Origin: Methylacidiphilum caldifontis
GTDB lineage: Bacteria > Verrucomicrobiota > Verrucomicrobiia > Methylacidiphilales > CAMAQI01
Assembly (NCBI GenBank): GCA_945860255.1
Contig: CAMAQI010000145.1
Location: 1-6,165, forward strand
Reading direction: 5' to 3'
Length of the DNA: 6,165 nt
Below the pieces are notes generated by a model that was not told the origin of the DNA, did not search any database, and was given only the letters and a program-made list of their open reading frames with translations. A program made the position numbers and the translations under genes. Shown here one piece after another: positions 1-5,755 of the stretch (the first letter of the stretch is position 1; each line of letters starts with the position of its first letter).

Positions 1-504
1 AGCGCTCTTGAAAAGCCGACGGCTCATTTTCTTGAAAAAGTGAATTTCTCTGAATTACTTCCGCATATCCGTCTCCTCCTTCTCTTTATTGGCCTCGGAT
101 GTGTCGAATGGCTCACAATGGCTCGAATTGTTCGTGGACAAGTCCTCTCGTTAAAGGAATCGACCTTTGTTCAAGCAGCTCGAGCACTGGGACAGTCTCA
201 CTCTCAAATCATCCTAAGACACTTATTTCCAAACCTTACGGGGATTGTGATTGTCTATCTCACCTTAACGATTCCGGTTGTTATTTTAGAGGAATCCTTT
301 CTCTCCTTCTTAGGATTAGGGGTTCAAGCCCCTGCCGCAAGCTTGGGGTCCTTAATTTCGGAAGGGGCTCAATATTTAAATCCCTTTGAAATTCAATGGT
401 GGCTCGTTGTTTTTCCTGCTGGAACCATGGCGATTCTGTTGCTGATGCTCAATCTCCTGGGAGATGGACTTCGAGATGCGATGGATCCCAGAAAGAAAAA
501 ATAA
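1..504 (+). CDS. oppC: Peptide ABC transporter inner-membrane permease, OppC/DppC type (5' partial)
   Basis: This is the C-terminal 167 residues of an inner-membrane permease subunit that imports oligo- or dipeptides with a periplasmic binding protein and two ATPases. The frame is open to the left edge, so the start lies upstream; the GTG at 40 is an internal Val codon. The visible part has a hydrophobic segment (roughly residues 24-40) followed by LTMARIVRGQ, typical of OppC/DppC. It then has the cytoplasmic EAA loop that docks on the ATPase (FVQAARALG at about 56-64, ending RHLFPN at 73-78), two more membrane segments around a SFLGLGVQAP motif, and the family ending GDGLRDAMDPR. All conserved C-terminal landmarks are present, so the gene looks intact on this side. 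Family assignment is firm; the substrate (oligopeptide, dipeptide or related solute) cannot be told. It converges on the minus-strand metallo-hydrolase gene, with a single base between the two stops. Confidence 0.92.
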   Translation, partial: SALEKPTAHFLEKVNFSELLPHIRLLLLFIGLGCVEWLTMARIVRGQVLSLKESTFVQAARALGQSHSQIILRHLFPNLTGIVIVYLTLTIPVVILEESFLSFLGLGVQAPAASLGSLISEGAQYLNPFEIQWWLVVFPAGTMAILLLMLNLLGDGLRDAMDPRKKK

Positions 505-505
505 T

Positions 506-1123
506 CTAAAGATACGGATTCCGCTTTTTCTCCACTCCGATCGTTGTTGCAGGACCATGACCCGGATAAACCTTCACTCCTTCAGGAAGCGTCATTAAAT
601 GCTGATGAATTCCTGAAATTAAATCCTTTTGGTTGCCTCCGGGAAGATCCCAACGTCCAACCCCACCCGCAAAAAGAATATCTCCCCCAATCACCTGACC
701 TCCTTTGAGATCATAAAAGGCGACGCTTCCAGGGGAATGACCTGGAATATGATACAACCTAAAATCGATTCCTCCACAAGACCAAGGGGCTGATCCTTTC
801 TCTAAAACAGGCAGTCGATTGAGTTGCTTTACAGGTAAAATTGGAGGAATCCCCCACATCGAAAAAACTTTCGGATCTTCAACCATGAAGGCATCCGCTT
901 CATGAACCCAGACAGGACAATGAAAGTGCTCTTGGATCAATGCCGCATCCCAGATATGATCATAATGTCCATGAGTTAAGATCAGAGCTTCGACCTGTAG
1001 GTTCTTCTCTTTTAACTCCTCAAGAGTCTCTTCCGGAGCATCAAAACAGAGAATCCCTTTTTCAGATTTTAAAAAATAGGCATTCGTCTCCAATTGTCCG
1101 CCACAATAAATTCCGAGGTTCAT
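506..1123 (-). CDS. MBL-fold metallo-hydrolase, YcbL/glyoxalase II-like
   Basis: A 205-residue cytosolic metallo-beta-lactamase-fold hydrolase, about the length of single-domain YcbL-type glyoxalase II relatives. The metal ligands are all visible: THGHYDH (His51, His53, Asp55, His56), His129 in the GHSPGS motif, Asp148 in IGGDILF and His189 in YPGHGP. The GGVGRWDLPGGN segment (153-164) is typical of this subgroup. It lacks the C-terminal substrate-binding domain of classical GloB, so hydrolysis of S-lactoylglutathione or another thioester is plausible but not shown. The ATG overlaps the ispD stop in an ATGA arrangement, which indicates translational coupling as the last gene of the mla-ispD run. 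A GAGAATGAGAA purine stretch precedes the start. Family confidence is high; substrate and link to isoprenoid or lipid metabolism are unknown. Confidence 0.9.
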   Translation of the reverse strand: MNLGIYCGGQLETNAYFLKSEKGILCFDAPEETLEELKEKNLQVEALILTHGHYDHIWDAALIQEHFHCPVWVHEADAFMVEDPKVFSMWGIPPILPVKQLNRLPVLEKGSAPWSCGGIDFRLYHIPGHSPGSVAFYDLKGGQVIGGDILFAGGVGRWDLPGGNQKDLISGIHQHLMTLPEGVKVYPGHGPATTIGVEKKRNPYL

Positions 1124-2034
1124 TTCTCATTCTCTTTCGGAAAAATATCACGGGCGAGTCGTTGAATATTCGCCACCAATTCCTGACAGTTTTTTCCTGC
1201 AATATCAATCTGATCTAAATAATTCTTCACGGTTTCATTTCCCTCTAATTCACTTTGAAGTAGAAAAGCGTATCCAAAAACCGCCGTGAGTTGATTGTTG
1301 ATATCGTGAATATTTTTTCGAATCGCAAGACCAGGAGCCTCTTTTGTGGCTCGAACCGCTAAAAAGGTTCGCGCCAGCGCCCAATCGGAAGGAGAGGTAA
1401 TTTTAAAATTAACTTCGGGATAATGAACCACTTTGACGGCAACCCCGATCTTTTCGACAGCGGCAGTATCATCGGTAACCACGGTACCGGATTGACGATT
1501 CGCCTGATAAGCCTTCAAAATAAGATCCCGTTTAAAAATTTGCGGAGTCTGTACCGCCCAAATTTTACTTCGATCCAACGTTTTTGCCACCTCCTGATTC
1601 TCTCCCATCTCCTTAAGCGTATCGGTAGCAGGATGTCCACAAACCGCAGCCCCTGACTCTTGGGCCGCTTCAAAGACCATTCGAATCACCTCCGCTGAGA
1701 CAAAGGGACGAGCGGCATCGTGAACCATCACAAATTCATTGTTCGAATCAGAGGCCTCAATCCCCGCTAAAACCGAGTCCTGCCGCTCTGCCCCCCCCTC
1801 CACATATTTCACGGGGATGAAGGTATCCAAAGAGCGTACAGCCTGTTCAAAAGAACTCTTTGTCTCAGGACGAACCACCAAAATAATCTCTTTCACTAAC
1901 GGAGAGGTTAAGATTCCCTGAAGCGTATGGGCAATTAAAGGAATTCCGGAGATAGGAGTTAATACTTTATCAAACCCCATTCGCTGACTTTTTCCTGCCG
2001 CAACGATCACTGCGCTTAAAAATGGATTTGCCAT
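1120..2034 (-). CDS. ispD: 2-C-methyl-D-erythritol 4-phosphate cytidylyltransferase (IspD) with C-terminal HisKA-like domain
   Basis: The N-terminal ~225 residues are a complete IspD, the MEP-pathway enzyme that joins CTP and methylerythritol 4-phosphate to give CDP-ME for isoprenoid synthesis. Landmarks are the nucleotide-binding AAGKSQRMG (12-20) with Lys23, GGAERQDSV (80-88), VHDAARPF (104-111), Arg155 before WAVQTPQIF (159-167), TDDTAAVE (187-194), and Lys211 in NFKITSPSD. These correspond to E. coli IspD active-site residues by motif. IspD is normally about 230 residues, but this protein has 304. The tail (about 237-293) resembles a histidine-kinase DHp domain, with H-box HDINNQLTAVFGYAFLL starting at His243. 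No HATPase domain follows. No ATG, GTG or TTG codon lies between the IspD end (Phe224) and His243, so a separate second gene is unlikely. An AAAGGA ribosome site sits 5 bases before the ATG. The gene lies 9 bases after mlaD; no ispF follows. Confidence 0.93.
   Translation of the reverse strand: MANPFLSAVIVAAGKSQRMGFDKVLTPISGIPLIAHTLQGILTSPLVKEIILVVRPETKSSFEQAVRSLDTFIPVKYVEGGAERQDSVLAGIEASDSNNEFVMVHDAARPFVSAEVIRMVFEAAQESGAAVCGHPATDTLKEMGENQEVAKTLDRSKIWAVQTPQIFKRDLILKAYQANRQSGTVVTDDTAAVEKIGVAVKVVHYPEVNFKITSPSDWALARTFLAVRATKEAPGLAIRKNIHDINNQLTAVFGYAFLLQSELEGNETVKNYLDQIDIAGKNCQELVANIQRLARDIFPKENEK
1156..1326 (-). other. HisKA/DHp-like phospho-acceptor domain within the IspD fusion
   Basis: This stretch encodes about residues 237-293 of the ispD product. 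It reads as two helices: the first holds the H-box (IRKNIHDINNQLTAVFGYA, His243), the second runs from about Glu267 to Ala294. His followed by Asp at +1 and Asn at +4 matches the HDxxN pattern of NtrB-like and hybrid histidine kinases, in which His is phosphorylated and the Asp/Asn positions contribute to phosphotransfer or phosphatase activity. The N, G1, F and G2 boxes of the ATP-binding domain are missing, so the domain could only dimerise, accept phosphate from another protein, or dephosphorylate a receiver. That role is inference; the H-box resemblance is read directly from the translation. Confidence 0.75.
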
Positions 2035-2043
2035 AAAGTTCCT

Positions 2044-2826
2044 TTATCTACGCAACAGTTGCTGTTTGGATTTATCTTTTTTACTCTCTTTGTTCTTTGC
2101 CGTCTCCGCCGCACTATCCTCGTAAAAAAGAGGACCGTGTTCTCGTAAATTGCTCGCAAAAGCACTGAAATCTTTTGCCATTTTTTCATCGGTTAGAATC
2201 ATCGCTAAAGGACCCTTCCCTTTTTGCGCTAAGGTTAAGAGTTCATCTGATTTTGCTAAAACTGACTTCAGGGACTTTAGCGATTCACGAATATCTTTCG
2301 TTGTATCGGCCGTCATTAAATCTTGATCCATCTTCTGGGTAATACTCTCGACCTGCATCGCAATCGTATTCATCCGCTCCATAATCGGTTTGGCATTCGC
2401 CGCTAACTCCTCAAATCCAGGGGCTCTTGCCCCCTCGACCCGAGCCCCATCCTCGAGATAGGACTTATCGGCATCCCCCTGCTGAACATCGACGTAGCGA
2501 TCCCCCAACATTCCTTTAGAGCCAATGAGAAATCGCGAGCCTTCGCGGATTTTAAAAGAATCTTGAATCTTTAAATGCACCGCAACGGCACGCCCCTCTT
2601 TAATCGGATAGGGCTGTTTAATGACTTTTCCAATCGGCGCACCAGAAAAAGTAACGGTCGCTCCTTTAATCAGATCACTCGCATTTTGAAATTCGACAAT
2701 CACCTCATAGCTTGGCCCCATCCCTTGAGCGAGTCCTCCGAAAACGAGGATCAACCCGCCCAAAAGAGCAAGGCCAATCACTAAAAAACCGCCCACAATT
2801 ATTTCTGTATTTGAATTTTGTTTCAT
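2044..2826 (-). CDS. mlaD: MlaD-like MCE-family periplasmic lipid-transport protein
   Basis: The substrate-binding MCE subunit of an Mla-type ABC lipid transporter, anchored in the inner membrane by one N-terminal helix (about 12-36, numbering from the longest frame at 2835) and exposed in the periplasm. The MCE domain spans about 42-120. It begins YEVIVEFQNASDLIKGA, continues with TFSGAPIGKV, and ends with the typical GSKGMLGDRYVDVQQG (105-120). A predicted helical region (about 141-225) follows, then a Lys-rich tail (KNKESKKDKSK). At about 260 residues it is longer than E. coli MlaD (about 180), as in many non-proteobacterial MCE proteins. Three starts are possible: GTG 2835, ATG 2832 (sharing its A with the mlaF stop TGA) and ATG 2826. 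I chose 2826 because GGAG at 2838-2835 stands 8 bases before it and is too close for the others. No MlaC homologue is in the window. Confidence 0.9.
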   Translation of the reverse strand: MKQNSNTEIIVGGFLVIGLALLGGLILVFGGLAQGMGPSYEVIVEFQNASDLIKGATVTFSGAPIGKVIKQPYPIKEGRAVAVHLKIQDSFKIREGSRFLIGSKGMLGDRYVDVQQGDADKSYLEDGARVEGARAPGFEELAANAKPIMERMNTIAMQVESITQKMDQDLMTADTTKDIRESLKSLKSVLAKSDELLTLAQKGKGPLAMILTDEKMAKDFSAFASNLREHGPLFYEDSAAETAKNKESKKDKSKQQLLRR

Positions 2827-2831
2827 CTTCA

Positions 2832-3578
2832 TCACTCCGTTGCGACACTTGCATCCGATATTCCATTGACAAAATGGAACACAATCGGATCTTGCGACGA
2901 CTTAATTTCTTCTGGGGTTCCTAAAAAATGAACTTTTCCATGATGCAATAAAACGATTCGATCCCCAATCTCACAGGCACTTCTCATATCATGCGTCACG
3001 ACGACATTCGTCATGTTCAAAGTTTTATCTAAATTTAAAATCAGTTTATTAATACTATCGGAAACGACAGGATCCAACCCCGAGGTCGGCTCATCATAAA
3101 GAAGTAATTTCGGCTTGCGAACCGTCGCTCTTGCTAAAGAGACACGCTTTTTCATTCCCCCGCTGAGCTCCGCCGGCATTTTCGATTGCTGCCCCCCCAA
3201 ATTAACCATTTCTAAAGCCTCGGTGATTGCGGACTGAATCTCATCCTCCGTCATCTTCCCCTCTTCTCTCAACGGAAAGGCGATATTCTCCCCAACGCTC
3301 ATCGAATCAAAGAGCGCTCCATTTTGAAAAAGCATTCCCATTTTTTGACGGATTGGAATCAACTCGATCTCCGAAAGTCCCATGAGGTTTTGGCCCTCAA
3401 AAAGAACCTCTCCCTGATCCGGCATCATCAACCCTAAAATATGCCTTAAAGTCACACTCTTACCGCAACCACTCCGACCAATAATCACAAGAGTCTCCCC
3501 CTCTGAGATCTCGAGATTGATCCCCTGAAGGACTTTCTGACCATTCAATGTTTTATGAATATTACGTAGTGAGATCAT
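2832..3578 (-). CDS. mlaF: MlaF-like ABC transporter ATP-binding protein
   Basis: A 248-residue cytoplasmic ATPase that powers the MlaE permease in phospholipid movement between the membranes. All ABC motifs are present in order: Walker A GRSGCGKS (34-41), Q-loop Gln85 in MLFQNGALFDSMSV, signature LSGGMKKR (138-145), Walker B LLLYDEPTSGLDP (158-170) with catalytic Glu163, and switch His196 in VVTHD. The LFQNGALFDSMSVGEN stretch and the MKKR variant of the signature are characteristic of the MlaF/Ttg2A group, as opposed to general importers. The length is close to E. coli MlaF (about 270). It starts 3 bases after the mlaE stop, with only a weak ribosome site (GGATGAG), so coupling to mlaE is likely. 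Its stop overlaps the possible mlaD start codons. A run of seven G residues occurs at the Leu-Gly-Gly codons (3192-3198). Confidence 0.95.
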   Translation of the reverse strand: MISLRNIHKTLNGQKVLQGINLEISEGETLVIIGRSGCGKSVTLRHILGLMMPDQGEVLFEGQNLMGLSEIELIPIRQKMGMLFQNGALFDSMSVGENIAFPLREEGKMTEDEIQSAITEALEMVNLGGQQSKMPAELSGGMKKRVSLARATVRKPKLLLYDEPTSGLDPVVSDSINKLILNLDKTLNMTNVVVTHDMRSACEIGDRIVLLHHGKVHFLGTPEEIKSSQDPIVFHFVNGISDASVATE

Positions 3579-3581
3579 GAT

Positions 3582-4364
3582 TTAGCTCATCCATGCGTTG
3601 AGTAAAAAAGTGATAAAAAAATTACAAACGAGCAATGCAATTGTCGAACTGACTACTGCCTCCGTCGTCGCTTTACCGACTCCCTGGGCCCCATGCCCAC
3701 AGTTCAACCCGCGCTCACAACAAATCGTACAGATCACAAATCCAAAAATAACCGACTTAATCAGCCCCACCCCGACATCTTGAGACCCTGTGAATCGTAA
3801 CGTATTATTAATATAGTAGGCCGGCTCTACCCCCAAAACCGGTACTGAAATCACATACCCGGCCCCAATTCCAAAAAAAATACTGAAACTGACCAAAAGT
3901 GGCATACTGATCAAAAGCGCAATGAGTCGAGGAACGACCAAATAATCAGTCGGGTAAACCGCCATCGAACGTAACGCATCGACCTGTTCCGAGGTCTTCA
4001 TCGAACCGAGTTCAGTCGAAATCGAGGCCCCGACTCGAGCGGCGATCATGAGCCCACAAATGATCGGCCCCAACTCGCGACACATCGCATAGGCGACCAC
4101 GGGACCGACCCCTGACCCCATCCCCAGTTCACTAAATTTCAAATGAATCTGAGAGGCGAAAACCGCTCCAATACAAGAACCGGTTAAGATCACAACGGGG
4201 AGCGAATTCACCCCCATGAAAACAATCTGTTGCGCCACCAAATTCCAGCGAATCGAAAAATGACGGAGGGAACGAAGGATATCAATCAGTAATAACGCAT
4301 ACTGACCGCAATGTTTGAGAAAGCGGAAAAAATTCCTCCCCACGATTTGAAGGAAATCGATCAT
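3582..4364 (-). CDS. mlaE: MlaE-like lipid ABC transporter permease
   Basis: The 260-residue inner-membrane permease of the Mla lipid transporter, matching the usual MlaE length of about 255-260. It starts with an amphipathic/interfacial N-terminal helix region and then has several membrane segments (about 47-71, 86-108, 147-175, 197-217 and 235-256). Conserved MlaE residues are visible: RELGPI (96-101), AARVGASISTELGSM (108-122) and EQVDALRSM (126-134) followed by YPTDYLVVPR. The C-terminal GVGKATTEAVVSSTIALLV segment is also typical. It is the first gene of the five-gene minus-strand run. No Shine-Dalgarno sequence is visible before the ATG (TGTTTTGATTC-ATG). A TTGACC hexamer lies upstream, and the transcript may be leaderless or very short-leadered. 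The direction of lipid transport cannot be read from sequence. Confidence 0.95.
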   Translation of the reverse strand: MIDFLQIVGRNFFRFLKHCGQYALLLIDILRSLRHFSIRWNLVAQQIVFMGVNSLPVVILTGSCIGAVFASQIHLKFSELGMGSGVGPVVAYAMCRELGPIICGLMIAARVGASISTELGSMKTSEQVDALRSMAVYPTDYLVVPRLIALLISMPLLVSFSIFFGIGAGYVISVPVLGVEPAYYINNTLRFTGSQDVGVGLIKSVIFGFVICTICCERGLNCGHGAQGVGKATTEAVVSSTIALLVCNFFITFLLNAWMS

Positions 4365-4372
4365 GAATCAAA

Positions 4373-4400
4373 ACATTAGAGAAATGAATACGGAGGTCAA
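4373..4400 (-). promoter_or_regulatory. Tentative promoter for the mla-ispD operon
   Basis: Reading the minus strand, TTGACC (4400-4395) is a five-of-six match to the sigma-70 -35 box. After 16 bases comes TAATGT (4378-4373), a poor -10 match with only three of six bases. If used, transcription would begin within a few bases of the mlaE ATG, which fits the lack of a ribosome site there. This is an inspection-level guess; a promoter further upstream is equally possible. Confidence 0.2.
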
Positions 4401-4499
4401 GGCTGCTGCCATTTCCCAACAGCTTTCCAGAAATAGAAGAAATTAATTCAGGTTAACTTTGCTCCAGAAAATAAAAATTTTTGAGGCCCCATTCTATTT

Positions 4500-4517
4500 T
4501 GTGTTCTTTGTGTTCTT
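4500..4517. repeat. Tandem direct repeat, 2 x TGTGTTCTT
   Basis: Two perfect adjacent copies of TGTGTTCTT lie at 4500-4508 and 4509-4517, followed by TTGCGGCTAAA. They sit in the divergent spacer upstream of the glycosyltransferase. They may be a regulator half-site pair or a remnant of a dispersed intergenic repeat; the sequence alone does not decide. Confidence 0.6.
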
Positions 4518-4579
4518 TTGCGGCTAAATTCCTTATTTCAACTCTACGCATCTCGTAAACGGATCGGAGTGATCAAGCG

Positions 4580-4606
4580 GATTCGCAACCCAATGGGTAG
4601 CGAATC
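4580..4606. promoter_or_regulatory. Strong interrupted palindrome (possible operator or leader hairpin)
   Basis: The left arm GATTCGC (4580-4586) and right arm GCGAATC (4600-4606) are perfect complements. Inside them, after one A/A mismatch, ACCC (4588-4591) pairs with GGGT (4595-4598) around an AAT loop, giving 11 paired bases out of 12. It ends 49 bases before the glycosyltransferase ATG. No T-run follows, so it is not a classical terminator. A dimeric repressor site or a stable 5'-leader hairpin are both reasonable readings. Confidence 0.55.
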
Positions 4607-4655
4607 TCCTGATTTCGTGCTTTCACCAGGATCAATGGTTCCGTAAGGTTCTCCT

Positions 4656-5360
4656 ATGATCTCGGTCATTATGCCAATTTACAACGAAGGGACCTCGATC
4701 TTCACCAATCTCCAAAAAACTCGTGACGTGATGCGACTCGCTGGAGATTTTGAACTCATCCCTGTGAATGATGGCAGTACCGATCACTCTCGTTCAGAGA
4801 TCGATCGTTCTGCCGCCTCTTTTCCCGATATTCGCCCTCTACACATCCCCCATTCCGGTAAAGGAGAGGCCCTCCGCCAAGGAGCCCTACATGCCCAAGG
4901 AGAATGGGTCATTTTCATGGATTCCGATCTCGATCTTCCTCCAGAACAGATTCTTTTCTTTATCGCCATCCAAAAAACTCAAAAAGCCGATGCAGTGATC
5001 GGCAGTAAAATGCATCCCGATAGCACTGTCCACTATCCCTTTCATCGTCGACTCTACAGTTGGGGGTATTATCTTCTGATTAAAGCCCTTTTTAATCTCC
5101 CCCTCCGGGATACTCAAACAGGACTTAAACTCCTTAAGCGAACGGTTCTTCTCCAAGCCCTCCAAAAAACAACCCTCAAAGGATTTGCCTTTGACCTGGA
5201 GCTCCTTGCCCAGCTCTCCCGACTCAAGGTAAAAATGGTCGAGGCCCCTGTCGTCGTCGATTTTAAACATAAATTTGGCGGAATCGGCTGGCGAGAAATC
5301 ATTCGAATTCTCCGCGAAACCTACCGAACCTGGAGACATCTCTCTCGATCATTAAAATAA
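4656..5360 (+). CDS. Family 2 glycosyltransferase, DPM1/Alg5-like (polyprenyl-phosphate sugar type)
   Basis: A 234-residue GT-A fold glycosyltransferase. It opens with ISVIMPIYNEG (2-12), then has VNDGSTD (37-43) for nucleotide binding, SGKGEALRQGA (67-77), the metal-binding FMDSDLDLPP (Asp89, Asp91) and IGSKM (115-119). DTQTGLKLLKR (152-162) is the hallmark of the dolichol/polyprenol-phosphate mannose or glucose synthase group. No C-terminal membrane helices are present, so it resembles soluble DPM1-like enzymes; the basic, amphipathic C-terminus (WREIIRILRETYRTWRHL) could bind the membrane surface. Donor sugar and acceptor are unknown, and transfer to an undecaprenyl-type phosphate is family-based inference. 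AAGG stands 7 bases before the ATG, and the catalytic domain starts at residue 2, supporting this start. It is the first gene of the plus-strand group and precedes two bactofilin genes. Confidence 0.88.
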   Translation: MISVIMPIYNEGTSIFTNLQKTRDVMRLAGDFELIPVNDGSTDHSRSEIDRSAASFPDIRPLHIPHSGKGEALRQGALHAQGEWVIFMDSDLDLPPEQILFFIAIQKTQKADAVIGSKMHPDSTVHYPFHRRLYSWGYYLLIKALFNLPLRDTQTGLKLLKRTVLLQALQKTTLKGFAFDLELLAQLSRLKVKMVEAPVVVDFKHKFGGIGWREIIRILRETYRTWRHLSRSLK

Positions 5361-5449
5361 AAAAACAGAGCCCTGACGAATCCTGTCATCGAAGAAGTCT
5401 AGAGGCGAAGAAACCTTGCCTCGCTTTCCTTCCCATAGACTTTTGAAAA

Positions 5450-5755
5450 ATGATCTGCTACAACTCAGGTGTGGACCTACCGGAATCATTACACATCACT
5501 GACCAGCTCAAAATGAAGGGAGATCTCACCACTCCTCAATCGGTTCATCTTTCCACCCAATATCTCGGAAAAATAAGATCCAAACGCAACCTCCTCTGTG
5601 ATTCCAAAGCAATCCTTCAGGGAACAATTCGAAGCGAAACTCTCAAAATCGAGCCTGGCTCAAAAATCAATGCCGAGGTTCAAGTCGGAACACGAATTCC
5701 GCTTTGGTTAAAAATCCCTTTCACATTCTCAACCTTTTCCTCCTCCGATGAATAA
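5450..5755 (+). CDS. Small bactofilin-like polymer-forming protein
   Basis: A 101-residue protein whose middle (about 12-80) has the short beta-strand repeat rhythm of bactofilins, cytoskeletal proteins that polymerise as a right-handed beta-helix without nucleotide. LHITDQLKMKGDLTTPQSVHL is followed by YLGKIRSKRNLLCDSKAILQGTIRSETLKIEPGSKINAEVQVG. The alternation of hydrophobic strand residues with glycines every 17-20 residues and the GTIRSETLKIEPGSKI phrase match the family. It is shorter than most bactofilins (about 120-200 residues), with few coils. The C-terminus (RIPLWLKIPFTFSTF) is hydrophobic and could touch the membrane. A TGA immediately upstream limits the frame to this ATG or an internal start. 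No Shine-Dalgarno site is visible. Its end overlaps the next gene by 8 bases, suggesting co-translation. Family call is moderate. Confidence 0.7.
   Translation: MICYNSGVDLPESLHITDQLKMKGDLTTPQSVHLSTQYLGKIRSKRNLLCDSKAILQGTIRSETLKIEPGSKINAEVQVGTRIPLWLKIPFTFSTFSSSDE

Larger units (their letters stand above)
4365..4655. other. Divergent intergenic region (291 bases)
   Basis: This spacer separates the minus-strand mla operon from the plus-strand glycosyltransferase group, so promoters for both directions should lie here. It holds a tandem 9-base repeat (4500-4517), a 27-base interrupted palindrome (4580-4606) and an AT-rich centre around 4465-4500. Beyond one 27-codon frame (4363-4446, plus) that looks like chance, I see no coding potential and no tRNA or other known RNA. 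Confidence 0.7.

Noticed and set aside
40..504. GTG at 40 as the true start of the permease
   Set aside because: The frame is open to the left edge with sensible sequence, and a start at 40 would remove the N-terminal membrane region that OppC/DppC proteins need.
940..1218. A 92-codon plus-strand frame across the hydrolase/ispD junction
   Set aside because: It is a shadow of two well-supported minus-strand genes and shows no recognisable domain.
4363..4446. A 27-codon plus-strand frame (starts MNQNIREMNTEV) with AAGGA a few bases upstream
   Set aside because: It begins inside the mlaE start on the other strand, is very short, resembles nothing I know, and its apparent ribosome site is part of the mlaE coding sequence.
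4631..4646. Imperfect palindrome GGATC-AATG-GTTCC before the GT2 start
   Set aside because: The arms are short and mismatched; much weaker than the palindrome at 4580-4606.
4887..5339. A 150-codon minus-strand frame opposite the GT2 gene
   Set aside because: It lies wholly inside the well-supported GT2 gene on the opposite strand and its translation shows no family motif.
5402..5422. Inverted repeat GAGGC/GCCTC between the GT2 and bactofilin genes, as a possible terminator
   Set aside because: The stem is only 5 plus 3 pairs with a bulge, and it is followed by GCTTTCCTT rather than a T-run; it may be chance.
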